NCBI GenBank assembly: GCA_963920575.1
Contig: OY986970.1
Span: 27,175,869 to 27,239,868 of the forward strand
Source of the DNA: Narthecium ossifragum
Lineage: Eukaryota; Streptophyta; Magnoliopsida; Dioscoreales; Nartheciaceae
Length of the DNA stretch: 64,000 bases
Direction: 5' to 3'
Positions 11,421 through 23,389 of the stretch are shown one piece after another; position 1 is the first letter of the stretch; each line of letters begins with the position of its first letter. The position numbers and the translations under genes were made by a program. The notes below the pieces were generated by a model, which ran no database searches, was not told the DNA's origin, and saw only the letters and a list, made by a program, of their open reading frames with translations.

Positions 11421-14099
11421 GGGAACAAAATATGAGATTAAAGAAGGCAATAGAAAAGAAGGCTTTACAGCAAAGAATATCAATCAGCAATAGAAGATTG
11501 TAAAATCGCTATATCCTGGTGAGAAGCGAGAAAACATGCGCTACACATGCCGCCAGCACAGGCTCGGCACACCCTTGTGCCGATATGGCACTAGTGAAGT
11601 TTGGGAGAGACGGGGAGAAGGTGAGAAAGATAGAGGAGAGGAGAAGAGGGGTTGAGAGGATAGGAGAAGAAGCGGAGGAGGCAATGGAATCCATTAGAGA
11701 CGAAGGGAAGTTGGCTTTTGGTTATCGTGATTGTAGCTAGGGTTTTTCAGATGAGATAACGGTTTAATTGGTTTTGGACGATAAGACGGGGGATCTCCAT
11801 AATTAACGAATTTTGTCGGATATCCGGTAGTTTACTGGCACGATAAAACCCCGATGTGTGCTACATTCAACACAAATCGAACAAACAAACCCCGAACTAA
11901 ACCCTGAGAACATGATGAAGAAGAAAGATCAGGGATGAAAAGAAATGGAAGAGAAAGGAATCAGAAGGGGAGACGGCTGTCGTCAACCCGCCAGCTCCGG
12001 CTTTCCAACGAGTGGGTTTCAGGTGATGGGACAAAACCGACGAACCAATCACAAAAAGTGCAGAGGCAACCTGCATAAGGTTCAGCGCCTGCCCGAAACA
12101 CATTCCTCGCGTGGAACTTGGGGAAGGGTTGTGGCGTGCCGAGCGTCGCCGAGGACGAAGCCGGAGCCGTCGACGGTGGGTGTGTGCGGCTGTGAAGAAA
12201 ACACCGAAAAGAAGAAGAAGATGATGATAGGAAAAGAAAGGAGATTACAGGCGTTGGAGGGAGAAACGGGGGTCTCGCTCGAAGGTCCACCAGACAAGTC
12301 GTCGGCGCGACGGAAACCGGACGGCTACGAGGAACGGCCGCTAGGGGCTAGGGCTTGCAATATTAATGATCTCTTTCGTGCATAGAGGCAAAATAACGAC
12401 AGCTAGTTTATAAAATTAAACTCGTTGAAAATAAAAAATATAATATATTTTTATATTTTATTTTCAGAAAATAGTTTTTTAATATTTTAAATCAAACATG
12501 TTTTCATATTTTTATTTTCAGAAAATAAAAACAGAAAACAGGAAATGATAATAGAAAATAAAAAATAAAAACAGGAAATATTTTTCAAAACCAAACGCCA
12601 CCTTAACTTTTGTTTTCTATATTATAGTTTTCATGTAGGGGATGGCAATGCGGCGGGTTAAGCGGTTCCCACCCCGACCCACTCCTATAGTATGGATTTG
12701 GGGTAAGCCTAAATGGGTTTGGAGCGGATACAGGGAAGTCAAGTTAAACCCGAATGGATTTGAGATGGACTGGGGTTTAGGTTTAAAAAACCCGAATCCG
12801 CCCCGATTATATATTTATTTATTTAAATACTTGTGTCATATATATGTATAATTAAGTATTATATGAATGTATCATATAAATATTCCGACTTCCCGATCCC
12901 TTTTCCTTTTAAACTCTATTTATGTTTCTTTTGTTAAAATTAAAACTCTATCTATATGTGGAAGACGAAGAGGAGGATTTTCCTTTTTTATATATAATAT
13001 GTAATCTTTCAATTTTCATAGGACATTTTATCGTATTTTTAAAGACTAATAATATGGGACTGAGCAGGAATGGGTTATGTGAGTTGGATTTTATACGAGA
13101 ATGGAACGGGACATACAAAGTTTCTGGAAGATAAGTTCGGAATAAAATTTGGAGCGTTAGAAGCTGTTTCTGACAATTAAAACAAAAATGCTGAAATGTA
13201 TAATTTGGTATTTTCAATTTTTTTGTAAAAAAGGGATTCTATTTTATACATATCATTTTCAAAAACTAAAAACCAAACGCATATTAGTATGCTGTACTGG
13301 GAAAATAAAAAACAGAAAACAAAAGAGGCAAAGTGGAAAACCAACAGGGAAAAATGTTCGAGCTTCATAAATCCGACCCAATCATTTTCTCAGATGATTT
13401 TTACTAGATTTTTCTTTCTCCTTCACTGGATGAGATCTCTTTAAAACTGTCTGATTGCTCCGACATACACCATCAAATTAGAACCAAATTAGAACATCTT
13501 TCTGTATAAAAATTTTTATTGTCTTTTAAAAGAGAATTCAATATGGTGACCCAACTAACAGCAAAAACTAGTTCAGAACAACCCATTCGTGGTTTCTTGC
13601 TTAATTTGCACCAGACAGATATGCTCTGAACATCAGAATAGTCATAGACGGACAAAAGAATATCTATCAAGTGTGTGTTTACAGGCAAAAGATTCATATA
13701 TACAAAGAAATAAACAAAATTTGAAAGAGCTTGGTAAGAATTAGGCTTGCGAAATATTAATTTGCACCAGACAGATATAGTCTGAACATCAGAATACTCA
13801 AAGATGACAAAAGAATATCTACAAAGTGTTTGTTTTCAGGCACAAAAGATTCCTATATACAAGGAAAAAAAACAAAATTTGGAAGAGCTCGGCAAAAATT
13901 ACGCTTGGTTTCCGGATCCTGGGCCATTTCAACTCCCAGATGACAGCTGTTTAATCTCAGAAGACCATGACAAGCGCCGAGAAACTCATACAAGCGTAGG
14001 AGCAATCATGGTCCATCTTCCAGAAACCCACAGATTCATTGCTGAGCCAGGCTTGCCTTGCTGTTGAGAGATTGGGCAAAATGCAGCCTTAATGTTAAA

Positions 14100-17000
14100 C
14101 TAGTGATGACTCTCGATTAGATCTGAAAGAGTAATCTTTCCAAAATTTCCTGTGTCCAGCTTAGAAAATTGATCGCAGATTTGCAAGACATCCTTGTCTG
14201 TGATCTTACCCATCTCCTTGAGCTTGTAAATGACAAACTCAGATTTACTGCAAACAATAACAGGCAGGAAACTAAGGGCTTTGTTGCTAGTTCCAAAACA
14301 AGGATGACAACAGAATGTCATATAACTACTTCCAAGTACAAGTACCACAAATGCTCTGAACAACCTTAAGGCAGTCGCAAACTCAGTGCTAAACTTTGTC
14401 ACACAAAAACAAAGGTGTTAAAGATCAAGAACATGGCTAGTAGTTAAAACCACTTTCATCAATCTATTACCAGTTTCATAGAAGTTCTTTGTGAGATACA
14501 TTATTCTGAAGGAAATTACTGAGATTAGTCAGATTTTGCAACTTCATTTTATGACCACCAAATCAACACTACACCACAACAGAAAAAATACGCATTCGAC
14601 ACAAGCATTCGTTAAAGACCTTGACTTAATTCAAGCAAATGGAAGACCAAATGGAAATGCAGCAGGGTCGATTGCAACAAATACTTCCTGCGCATGCAGT
14701 AAGACCTCATTTCATTTGTCATGATATAACTAAAAAAAAAAGTTCTTATTATATACAGCCAAGAGTTCAATGTCAACTTGCAACAAGCATCTTTTCCTAA
14801 TAATGTTGTCATTGTGATGATCAAAGAAAGTTGCGCAGATTTTACTTGCTCTTACCTGCATATTTAAAATAAGGCTAAATTTTCATTTAGTACCCTGTAG
14901 TTTGACGCATATTTTTATGTGGTCCTTATATTTCAAAAAGTTGCAATACATACCCTCAAATTTAATAATCGCTCTTATGTGGTCCTTCCGTCCACTCGCC
15001 ATCGAGTTTTAACGGCAAAACGGGCCACGTCAGGTTTCTCATTTATTTTAACATTTTTTAATTTAATGTTTAACTTATTTTAACATTTTTTTAACTTTTT
15101 AACTTATAAAATATGTTAAGTCAGCTGCATCTCTCTCTCTCCACCTCCTCGCCGGCAAGCTCGACCCGTCCCTGTCTCCGGCCGTCTTCGTCGATCACAA
15201 GCTCGACGATCGGGCTGCCGAGGTCGTCGAGGTCCTAGACTCACGGTCGAACCGCCGTCGAGGATCCGATTGGGTGTGGGGAGGGGGTTTGGGAAGAAGG
15301 AGAGGAGGTGGAGAGAGAGAGATGCGACGGAGCAGCGGAGGCGGAGACGAGCTTTGAACATGAGTGTCTCGCGGACGGTGAGCGGGGGGAGGGTGTCCTT
15401 CTGCTCGACATAGCCGGAGATCTTCTTGAACGCCGCCCGGTCGACGAGCTTGCGATCGACGAAGACGGCCAGAGACAGGGACTGGGGTTGAGCTTGCCGG
15501 CGAGGATCTCCAGGAGAGTCGATTTGCCGTCGAGGTTGTCGAGGTCACTGACCTCACCGTCGAGGCTCCTATCAGGGGTGGGGTTAGAAATAGAGGAGGG
15601 GGAGGGGGTGGTCGATGACCCCGCTGTCGAGTGTGGGGAGGGCGTTGGGGAAGAAAGAGAGGAGGAGGGGAGAGAGAGATGCGGAGGTGTGTTTGTCTCG
15701 CGGACGGTGAGCAGGGGGTTGGGGAAGAAGGAGAGGAGGTGGGGAGAGAGATCCGGCGGAGCAGGCGAAGGCGAGCACTGAACATGAGCGTCTGTCTTGC
15801 GGACGGTGAGCAGGGGGTTGGGGATCCGATCGGGTGTGGGGAGGGGGTTGGGGAAGAAGGAGATGAGGTGGGGGGAGAGATGTAGCGGAGCACGCGGAGG
15901 AGCGTCTGTCTCGCGGACGGTGAGCAGGGGGATCCGATCGGGTGTGGGGAGGGGGTTGGGGAAGAAGGAGATGAGGTGGAGAGAGAGAAAGCTGACGTGA
16001 CAACATTAAATTAAAAAATGTTAAAATAAGTTAAAAATCTGATTTGCCGTTAAAAACTCGACGGCGAGTGGACGGAAGGACCACATAAGAGCGATTATTA
16101 AATTTGAGGGTTTGTATTGCAACTTTTTGAAATATAAGAACCACATAAAAATATGCGTCAAACTACAGGGTACTAATTGAAAATTTAGCCTTAAAATAAT
16201 ATGTTCTAGCTTATTCATCATGGTATCCACAGCAGTTACATATTCCATCCAACCAAGAAGAAAGGCAAATTAGAATTAGCATGAAAAACAACTAAAAGGC
16301 ATAAATCACAGTGATTCATCACTCGATAAAAGTTACATCAATAGACATACCAACACAAGTATCAAAGAGAACTACTCCAAATTAGAATTGTCAGCTAGAA
16401 CAGAAGTATGAATTGGTGATAGATATATACCAGATCATGTCCGTAAGTTGGTACAAATTCCACATTTGATCCAAAAATTAGAATTGCTTATTCTTGTGCA
16501 ACATGATGTCATCGATGTGTATGACTTGCAACTATGCTCATTTCAAAAACTAACTTTTTCAGCAACTTCTAAGGAAAAAATATCCTAAGTCATAAATGAA
16601 CTCGTAACAGTAGTCAAGAGACAATGCTGAATGAGAAAAGAAACAACAAAGTTATGAAATCCACATGGCTTAAGTATCCTCAAAGGGTATAAATGCCTAT
16701 ATTTTACTTAAAAGTGACATTGGCGGGTAGTTAAGTGACATAATCATGAACATCAAAAATAATCCTTCAAGAAGTAATGCTCGTGTCACATTTCATGGTC
16801 CTTGCATACTCACTTCCGCCGAGGGCTTTATTGACCTCAGCACATGTTATTTTGATCCTTTATTGGTTCCCACCAACTTCATTTCTGTTTCTGTATTTGT
16901 TTGATTAGTTAAACATTCGATCTTGAGGCCTGATCCGCCTGAATACTATTCTAATATCTCGAATAAAGACAAGTAGCATCCTTAGTTCAATCTACTACTA

Positions 17001-19827
17001 CTAGGTCTGCCACAATAGGGTGATCTGCCTGAATGCTATTCATTCAAGTACCAAAGGGCTTGAACAAGCCAATCCCTCTTTCCTTGTCTCTTAACTATTA
17101 ACTTGCTTAAGATAATCAAGTTCTTATGGAGAGATTCCAAGTCTGAGTAATGCCTAGAAGGGTAGAACTAATATTGTTATCTTTGCAGAATCCATATAGA
17201 AATTTCTACTACTTTATACAGAGTAAGGAAGATAGGGGTATAGAAGTGCTTGTTAATTGATTTCATACTAGAATTAAGGTGTGATTAGAACTTCAAGGGC
17301 TTCAGGAAAATAGGAAGTCAAAAAACAAAGTTGATGTTGTGCTCGAGAAGGTTCTGAGATTAAACAAAAGAGAGTTTGTTTTTCTAAGGAAAGAGAACTT
17401 GTAAGCCAAATCTTCTCAAAATTTTCTCATCAATTTTAGACCATTATCTCTTGAACACATGCTCTTAGAATGTCACCCTCTTCTACGATTTAGAATGTCA
17501 TCTATCTCCTAGTTTTCCCTCTATTTTTGTTAACAAAGTAACAAATCCACCGCAAATTGATGAAGCCCTTAAGTTGAAAAGGATGAATGAAATTTTCAAT
17601 GATTAAGAACCTAAACAAAGTGTTTTTGAACAAAAGTCTATATAATTTATCAACCCTATCTCCCTTAGCCTAAATTTACCCAAATTTCTAAATGAGGCCT
17701 ATTAGAACCATACCAACAACAAATATTAACACTATCAAGGTTTATCCTGCCAAACAGATCTCAACTTTCAAGTATATCTAACCAATGAAGTTAGCCATCT
17801 TATTTATGCAGGCAACTTTGGCATATAAAAGTTGCAGATTGCAGGGAGATACCAATAACCCAAAAAGAAATTGGTTAAAAAGTAGTGAATGGAGAAACTA
17901 AGCTTAGATTTGATTCCAGACCTTTTTTATGACAGAACAAGTTTATTACCTCTCAAAAATATTGCCTACAAATAACCAAACAAATAAAAAAGGAAAATTT
18001 TATATCTTAGACAACACCAGTCCTACAATCTTTATACTGGATGAATAGAGCAGATTTGAGACAAAAATGGGATTCAAATCAAACATATTTACATTAACAC
18101 ATCCGAAACATAATCAAACACTTGGCAATACTCGTCTTTGGTACTTCAATCTGGAAAGTAGGGGGGGAAGAACTGAGTGCAGACAATTTGATAGAAAGAA
18201 CAAGATATGGAATAAGCAATAACTTTGGATAAAGATCCCAGTACATGGCCACCTGGCCATGTAAATTACACATCGCGACAATCATTGTCGCATCTAATCC
18301 ATCGGTGGTGTTCTACCAATGGATTAGAACAACCAATCCGTAGCGTTCTACCGATTAGATAATTGATACATTGTACATGTCTACCTATTGGTTGATCTAA
18401 TCCATCGGTAGTGTTCTACCGATGGACTAGGTGAATCAATCGATATCTACCGATCGAAGGGCATGTACACCTTACCCATGTACCCAAATCAGCGTCCTTT
18501 AACTTTTAGAAGCAAACAGCACAATGACGAGAAAAAGGAAAGCGGAAAAGAAAGAAGAAAAGTAGGAGACTCACGTCACAAAACCATTGTTGTCGATGTC
18601 GGCAGCAAGGAACTCGGAGATGGTCATATCCCTGCCGAGCACCCACTTCACCATGGTTCGGTGCCTCTTGTCGATCCTGGCCTCAGCCAGGTAGAGGAAT
18701 GCGCGTGCCACCGCTAGGGTGGAGAAGAGCAGCCATACGCAGGCGAAGAGGCGCCCTGGCATCGTCTTAAAAGCTCGGTCCCCGTACCCAACGGTGGTGA
18801 CAGACATGACAGAGAGGTAGAAGGAGTCGAGCCAGCTGAGCCTCTCGACGAAGCAGAGCACGGCAGTCCCGACGCCGATGCATAGCACGACGACTCCAAG
18901 AGCAATTGCCACCTTCAGCCTGATCCGCATCCTCCCCTTCTTGACATCAATGATGTACGACCGCGCTACGTCATGGCGGTGGCGGCGGCTTAAGTTGACG
19001 GCCCGTTTGAGCCGGCTGGCCTTGGCGGCTCCAAGGAGCATGCTCTCCTGTAGGTCGAGGACGTAGGAAACCATGCCGGAGAGGAGTATGTCAACGAATC
19101 CGAAGCCAACGAGGACGAAGGTGATGGAGAAGAGCTTGGCGGAGGTCGTAGCGGGGGTAATGTCGCCATATCCGATGGTGCACATGGTGACGATACAGAA
19201 GTAGAAGGCATCGACGACCGGGTGGGTCTCCACGGCGGAGAAGTGGGTGCGGTTAAAGATATAGATGGCGGCACCGACCAAAAGATAGATAAATAGAAGG
19301 ATAATCGCCTGACAGACGATTGAGGGGCGTCGTGGAGGCGGAGAGTCGGGCGGGTGGTCGCAGTGTTGGTGGGAGGCCAAGACTTGGTTGAGGGGGGCCA
19401 AAGCCGGGGCGGTGCGGGAGCGGTGGAGATTGCCCTTCGTCCTGGCCGCAATAAACGGATCTATAAGCCATGAGGCCGCCGCCGACGGCTTCTGTTGCTG
19501 GTCCGCTTCGAAGAAGTCAATGTTGTTGTTGTTGTTGGAGGACGAGGGTGGGGAACGGGGAGGGGAATAGGAGGAGGGGAAGGTCAAGGCGGCCTCGGGG
19601 TCCGCCGGTCCGGGTTGATTGGAGGCGGAGGAGAGGAGGAAGTGGTGGTCGGAGGGGGAGAGGGTTGGGCCGAAGATGAGGCGGTCTTTGAAGGAGGAGG
19701 GGGGGGTCGTGAAGGGGATGGAGACCTCGCCTTCTTCGGGGAGAGGGGAGAGGATGGAAGGGGGAGTGGGCTTCCTCCTGCAGGGAATCGCCGTAGTAGG
19801 GAGGAGGGGCTCCTCCGCCTCCTCCAT
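14100..19827 (-). CDS. Two-pore-domain potassium channel (TPK/KCO family)
   Basis: Two minus-strand exons, 18575-19827 and 14100-14247, join in phase (GTGAC|T) to give 466 residues. The start at 19827 (MEEAEEPLL) is preferred over an in-frame methionine 33 codons upstream. A long N-terminus carries RSRTAP at residues 136-141, matching the 14-3-3 binding motif of plant TPKs. Transmembrane segments flank two pore filters, TIGYGDI (217-223) and TVGYGDR (345-351). The C-terminus has EF-hand-like segments, the first starting DIDNNG at 410 and split by the intron, the second LDTGNFGKITLSDL. TPKs mediate K+ flux, mostly across the vacuolar membrane, with Ca2+ and 14-3-3 regulation (family knowledge). 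The 4.3 kb intron contains a Mutator-like element and a MITE. Exon 1 is strongly GC-rich. The exact paralogue is not resolved. Confidence 0.92.
14873..16190. mobile_element. Mutator-like element carrying an ABCG-transporter fragment (Pack-MULE)
   Basis: A 1318-bp element lies between perfect 9-bp target duplications TTAAAATAA (14864-14872 and 16191-16199). The terminal inverted repeats are long, about 180 bp, starting GGCTAAATTTTCATTTAGTA. The interior is GC-rich. Read on the minus strand around 15340-15540 it encodes, with one frame change, GKSTLLEILAGK (Walker A) followed by AFKKISGYVEQKD and LTVRETLMFKARLRL, the nucleotide-binding region of plant ABCG half-transporters. A second, inverted copy of part of this (LAGKLDPSLSPAVFVDHKL, plus strand) lies at about 15147-15210. 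No transposase is encoded, so it is non-autonomous. Confidence 0.9.
15690..15990. repeat. Imperfect tandem copies inside the Pack-MULE
   Basis: The motif CGGACGGTGAGCAGGGGG recurs near 15700, 15800 and 15914, with a related copy near 15372. Each is followed by GGTGTGGGGAGGGGGTTGGGG-like or GAAGAAGGAGA-like sequence. The minus strand of this motif is the LTVRE segment of the captured ABCG fragment, so part of the captured DNA has been amplified within the element. Confidence 0.75.
18230..18490. mobile_element. MITE-like element with ACATGG ends (family of three)
   Basis: GTACATGGCCACCTGG on the left and CCATGTACCC on the right bound an interior with repeated CTAATCCATCGGTAGTGTTCTACCGATGG-type inverted motifs. 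Its layout matches elements at 39082-39294 and 48344-48634. It lies in the TPK intron close to exon 1. Boundaries are approximate. Confidence 0.55.
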
Positions 19828-20436
19828 TAGAGCTCGATTTGCTTCTTTAGAAATGGAAAGAGTGGACTTTCGAAGAGAGAGACGAGGAGATGAGAGCGAG
19901 AGGAGAGTATGTTTGATAGAGGACACTAGCTTTTGTAGTTTTGGTGGACAGAGACACAGGGCTGTTGTTCCTTAAATCGAGGCGATTGGAATTTTTTTAA
20001 AATAATATTATTTAATAAAATATTACTAAAATGAATAATGATCTCGTGGAAGTACCCGATCCACCCACGTGGCATGACATCCATATATGTATGTACATGC
20101 ATTTCATTTATTATATAAAATTAAAGATACACGATCTAAATTAAACACGAATATATCAGACGATTAAGATGAAACCACGTGAAAGCTGTTGGTCACATGA
20201 TGGTTATGAGAGAGATGATTAGTGTAGGGTGGTGATTACCCGTGTCACGTGCAACGTGCCACTAGTATATATATCCTACTCATGTATTATATCTATTTTT
20301 ATATATGCATGTATCTATATATGTGTGAATAAATATATGTTGTATGTGTGTATACGTGAATACATACATATATAGATATATACGTACGTGTATGTATATA
20401 TTTGTGTGTACATTATATATTGTTAATATGTATGTA

Positions 20437-21982
20437 GCCTTAAATATGCGTTTCGTCCCTGAGGTTTATGACAAGTTTTTATTAAATTCCTGTATTTTAA
20501 AAATTCTCAATTGAATCTCCTGACTTTTTGAACCGGTCTAATCCAGTCCTCTGTTCAAATGCCGTTAGTCGAATCTAACGGAGCCGAGAAAACCAATTTT
20601 GACCGATTTATATTGATTTTGACCAACTGAAATTATTTTTTTATTATTTTTTCTCTCTCTCTCCTCTCCTTCTCTCCCCTGTTGATCGAGTCCCCTGTTG
20701 ATCGAGTCTCCGGCGTTAATCGAGTTCTCTCCCTCTCTCCTCTCTCTCCCCTGTTGATCGAGTCTCCGGCGTCGCCCCGACCTCCGATCTCCTCCCGAGC
20801 TCCTCCGCTGGATGTAAGTCTCGATCTCCTCCGATCTCCTCCGCTCCCTCCGACCTCCTCCAACCTCCGATCTCCTCCCGAGCTCCTCCGCTGGATCCAA
20901 GCCCGTTCCTATCTCCATCTTCATCTCTCTCATTCGCCGCTACGCCTGTGCAGGCATGCCCATGAAGGAGATGGATGAGTTCCAGCGACGGTGCGCCTTA
21001 GACGTGATCCGCATCCGCGGCCGCCCCACCACCACCAGCAATGACGACGACCGTCACGCCCTGCGCGATCCCCGTCCCTACCATGCACGCGATCCTACCA
21101 ACCACCGCCTCCGCCACCACTGAAACGGACGCCACCTCCCTGCCGTGACCGCAGTCGGCGCCCCACCCTCGAGCATGACTCCCCGACGGCGCCCTCCGCT
21201 GATCCTCGCCCCAGTGCTGACGACCTCATCCCCAAGCCGACGAACACCACCAGACCTCATCTCTCCGCCCATTGCGCCTCCCTCCTCTCCGAGCTCCGCC
21301 TCTCTCCTCTCCGCCCATCGCGCGGTTCCGATCCATCGCGCCAAGGCCGGAGCCCACTCCCGCGCCTCCATATCCTCCTCCTTCCCTGCTGAGCTCTAGA
21401 TCGCGACCGACGCCGACGACCTCTTTCCCCGACGATGGCCCTCCATATCCTCCTCCTTCTCTGCCGACCTCTAGAGGGATGCAGCCGGTGAGGTTGTCGT
21501 CGAGGTTGGCGGGGATGTCAGCATGGAGGAGGTTGGAGCTGAGGAAGATGGCGTCGAGGGGGCAGAGTCATCTCACTCTCCCTCCCTAACACCCTCCTCA
21601 ACCTCACCACCCTCCCCACTCAACTCTCGTCGCTCACCTCCCTCCAGCTCCTCAACCTCTCCTCCGCCAACATCTCCGACGCCCTCGCTGGGCACCTTGC
21701 CGGGAACCGTGACAGGAACCTCGACGGGAAAGAGCATAGAGACAGAGAGGAGAAAAGAGACGACGTTGCGAGAAAAGTCAAAATAGGTTAAATTGATCTG
21801 ATTTTGACCGATTCTTGAGCCGGTTCACCCGAGCCGCCGTTAGTCCGATGGACGGCACATGGACGGAAGGACCAAATTAAACCGGTTCACAAAAGCTTAG
21901 GGATTCAATCGAGGATTTTTAAAGTATAGGGACTTAATAAAAACTTGTCATAAACCTCAGGGACGAAACGCATATTTAAGCC
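20437..21982. mobile_element. Second Mutator-like element, carrying LRR-like fragments
   Basis: The inverted ends GCCTTAAATATGCGTTTCGT and, on the right, ACGAAACGCATATTTAAGCC continue as terminal inverted repeats of about 150 bp. The flanks share TATGTATGT, consistent with a 9-bp duplication, but the surrounding DNA is TATG-rich, so this is not decisive. The interior is GC-rich. On the plus strand at about 21590-21710 it encodes NLTTLPTQLSSLTSLQLLNL, and on the minus strand at about 21480-21560 AIFLSSNLLHADIPANL; both have leucine-rich-repeat spacing. A plus-strand stretch MKEMDEFQRRCALD lies near 20962. There is no transposase. Confidence 0.8.
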
Positions 21983-22167
21983 TATGTATGTATGTATAAT
22001 AATATATATGTATATATGAAAATATATCTATATATATATTATATATATGTGCATATATGTGTTTAATATATGTAAAAATAGTGTGTTGATTGGTGACAAT
22101 GGACGCCAATCTAACGCTCCCATGTAATAGTGGATCGGGTCCTCCCACCTTTTTTTGAGAGGCCTCG

Positions 22168-22607
22168 AATCACTACTATATTAAAATATACTGAGATATG
22201 CCTCATCTGGCCACGTCATTGTCACTGTTGTCTGTTGGGTTTTTTAATGCCGCTCCCCTGAATCGTAACTCCAAGTTACGATTAAAACGTTAATTAGAAT
22301 TAAGTCTTACTAAGACCACCGGCTATTCTCACGAGCATGAGGCAGTACTAATAAGATGTCACTTACGAGTTACTAAAAAGTTACGTCTTAATAGGACAAT
22401 CTCCAATACTCTTATCATGCACTGCTATTAAGATGTAACTTGGAGTTACGGTTTAGTAGCATCTCCAGTCCTTCAACACTTACGATACAGTATTATTAAG
22501 ACGTAACTTGGAATTACAATTCTGGAGGGTAGCAGTAGAAAACCCAATCGCGACGTTGACGTGGTCGCGAGTGGCATATCCCAGTAAATACCATTCTTAT
22601 ATGTATA
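22168..22607. mobile_element. MITE-like inverted-repeat element, ~440 bp
   Basis: The left side reads TATTAAAATATACTGAGATATGCC and then GGCCACGTCA and GTTGGGTTTT. The right side carries the inverse order: AAAACCCAATC, TGACGTGGTCG, GGCATATCCCAG and GTATATTTTAATA. Internal inverted copies of CGTAACTCCAAGTTACG strengthen the hairpin. It is non-coding. Confidence 0.65.
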
Positions 22608-23389
22608 TTTTAATAATAATAATTTCAATAAAATATTCGGGGCGATTGTGACGGGTTTTCTTCAGTTGGAATGCATCATCACCGAGTTAGATCAACAAGA
22701 ACGGGAATACTATTTTGGGGTAAGGGTCAACGCCCTGAATTTTGATCTTATTACGCTAATAAGCTCAAGAGATTTAATTTAAGGCGTTAAGCCCAAATTA
22801 GAGTGCAGAAGACCTTATCATCCCTCTTTTTCTCTCCAATCTCTCCACTCTCCGACCCGATTGAGACCCAGTAGGAGAAGATGCCGCCATTGGGCCATCG
22901 GGCCTTCCACCTCCACCTGTCTGGACGCTCCGACCACCTCCGTCGACGGCCCCGCAGACGAAGTTGGCTTCGAGGAGTCAGAGCTCTAACCAATCTTAGC
23001 CCCTGCGATCGGAGATGATTTAGGTGAATTTGTAGCGTGATGGATTTGTAACGAGGGTGGCTTCATATTTATAAAAAAGATGGATTTGTCGGTGAGATGT
23101 TTGGATGTTATTTTGAGAAAGTGGAGTTGAAAGGATAAGAGAGCAAATGACTTAATTACCCCCAGTTTTATTAATTTAATGAACTAAATGTATTAGTTTT
23201 ATAATAATAATAATAATTAGTTAATAATTACAAAACATACCCATTTAATAAAATAAAATGTGTATTTTATTTCTCTAATTCACACCAAGTATAGTTAATG
23301 GCATGGAGTAGACGAGCATGGAGAAAGAGGAGGTGATGATGGGATCCATGGAGACCCCCATTATGAGCATGAAGCTTTATGATAACCCA

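Larger units (their letters stand above)
9811..14099. other. Intergenic region between J-domain and TPK genes
   Basis: No coding exon was recognised. It contains the tandem array at 10200-11420, its MITE, a GA-rich segment near 11590-11700, and a GC-rich patch at about 12090-12360 that read on the minus strand carries the CCCTAGCCCCTAG-type motif common in plant 5' untranslated regions. This patch may be the promoter or first non-coding exon of the J-domain gene (inference). AT-rich sequence at 12400-13400 holds a repeat-like GGATGGCAATG start at 12640. The segment 13470-14099 is probably the 3' flank of the TPK gene. Confidence 0.45.
19828..23317. other. Intergenic region rich in DNA transposons
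   Basis: Between the TPK start and the broken coiled-coil gene lie TPK upstream sequence with CACGTG/ACGTGC motifs (20160-20260), long TATATGTG-type low-complexity DNA (20270-20430 and 21980-22080), a Mutator-like element, a MITE, and 22613-23317 where no gene was recognised. Confidence 0.6.

Noticed and set aside
15195..15893. Longest minus-strand frame (232 codons) in the first Mutator-like element
   Set aside because: Ser/Pro/Arg-rich product of amplified GC-rich repeats; the ABCG-like peptide is in other frames.
18990..19451. Second long minus-strand frame inside the TPK exon
   Set aside because: It is an out-of-frame shadow of the GC-rich TPK coding sequence.
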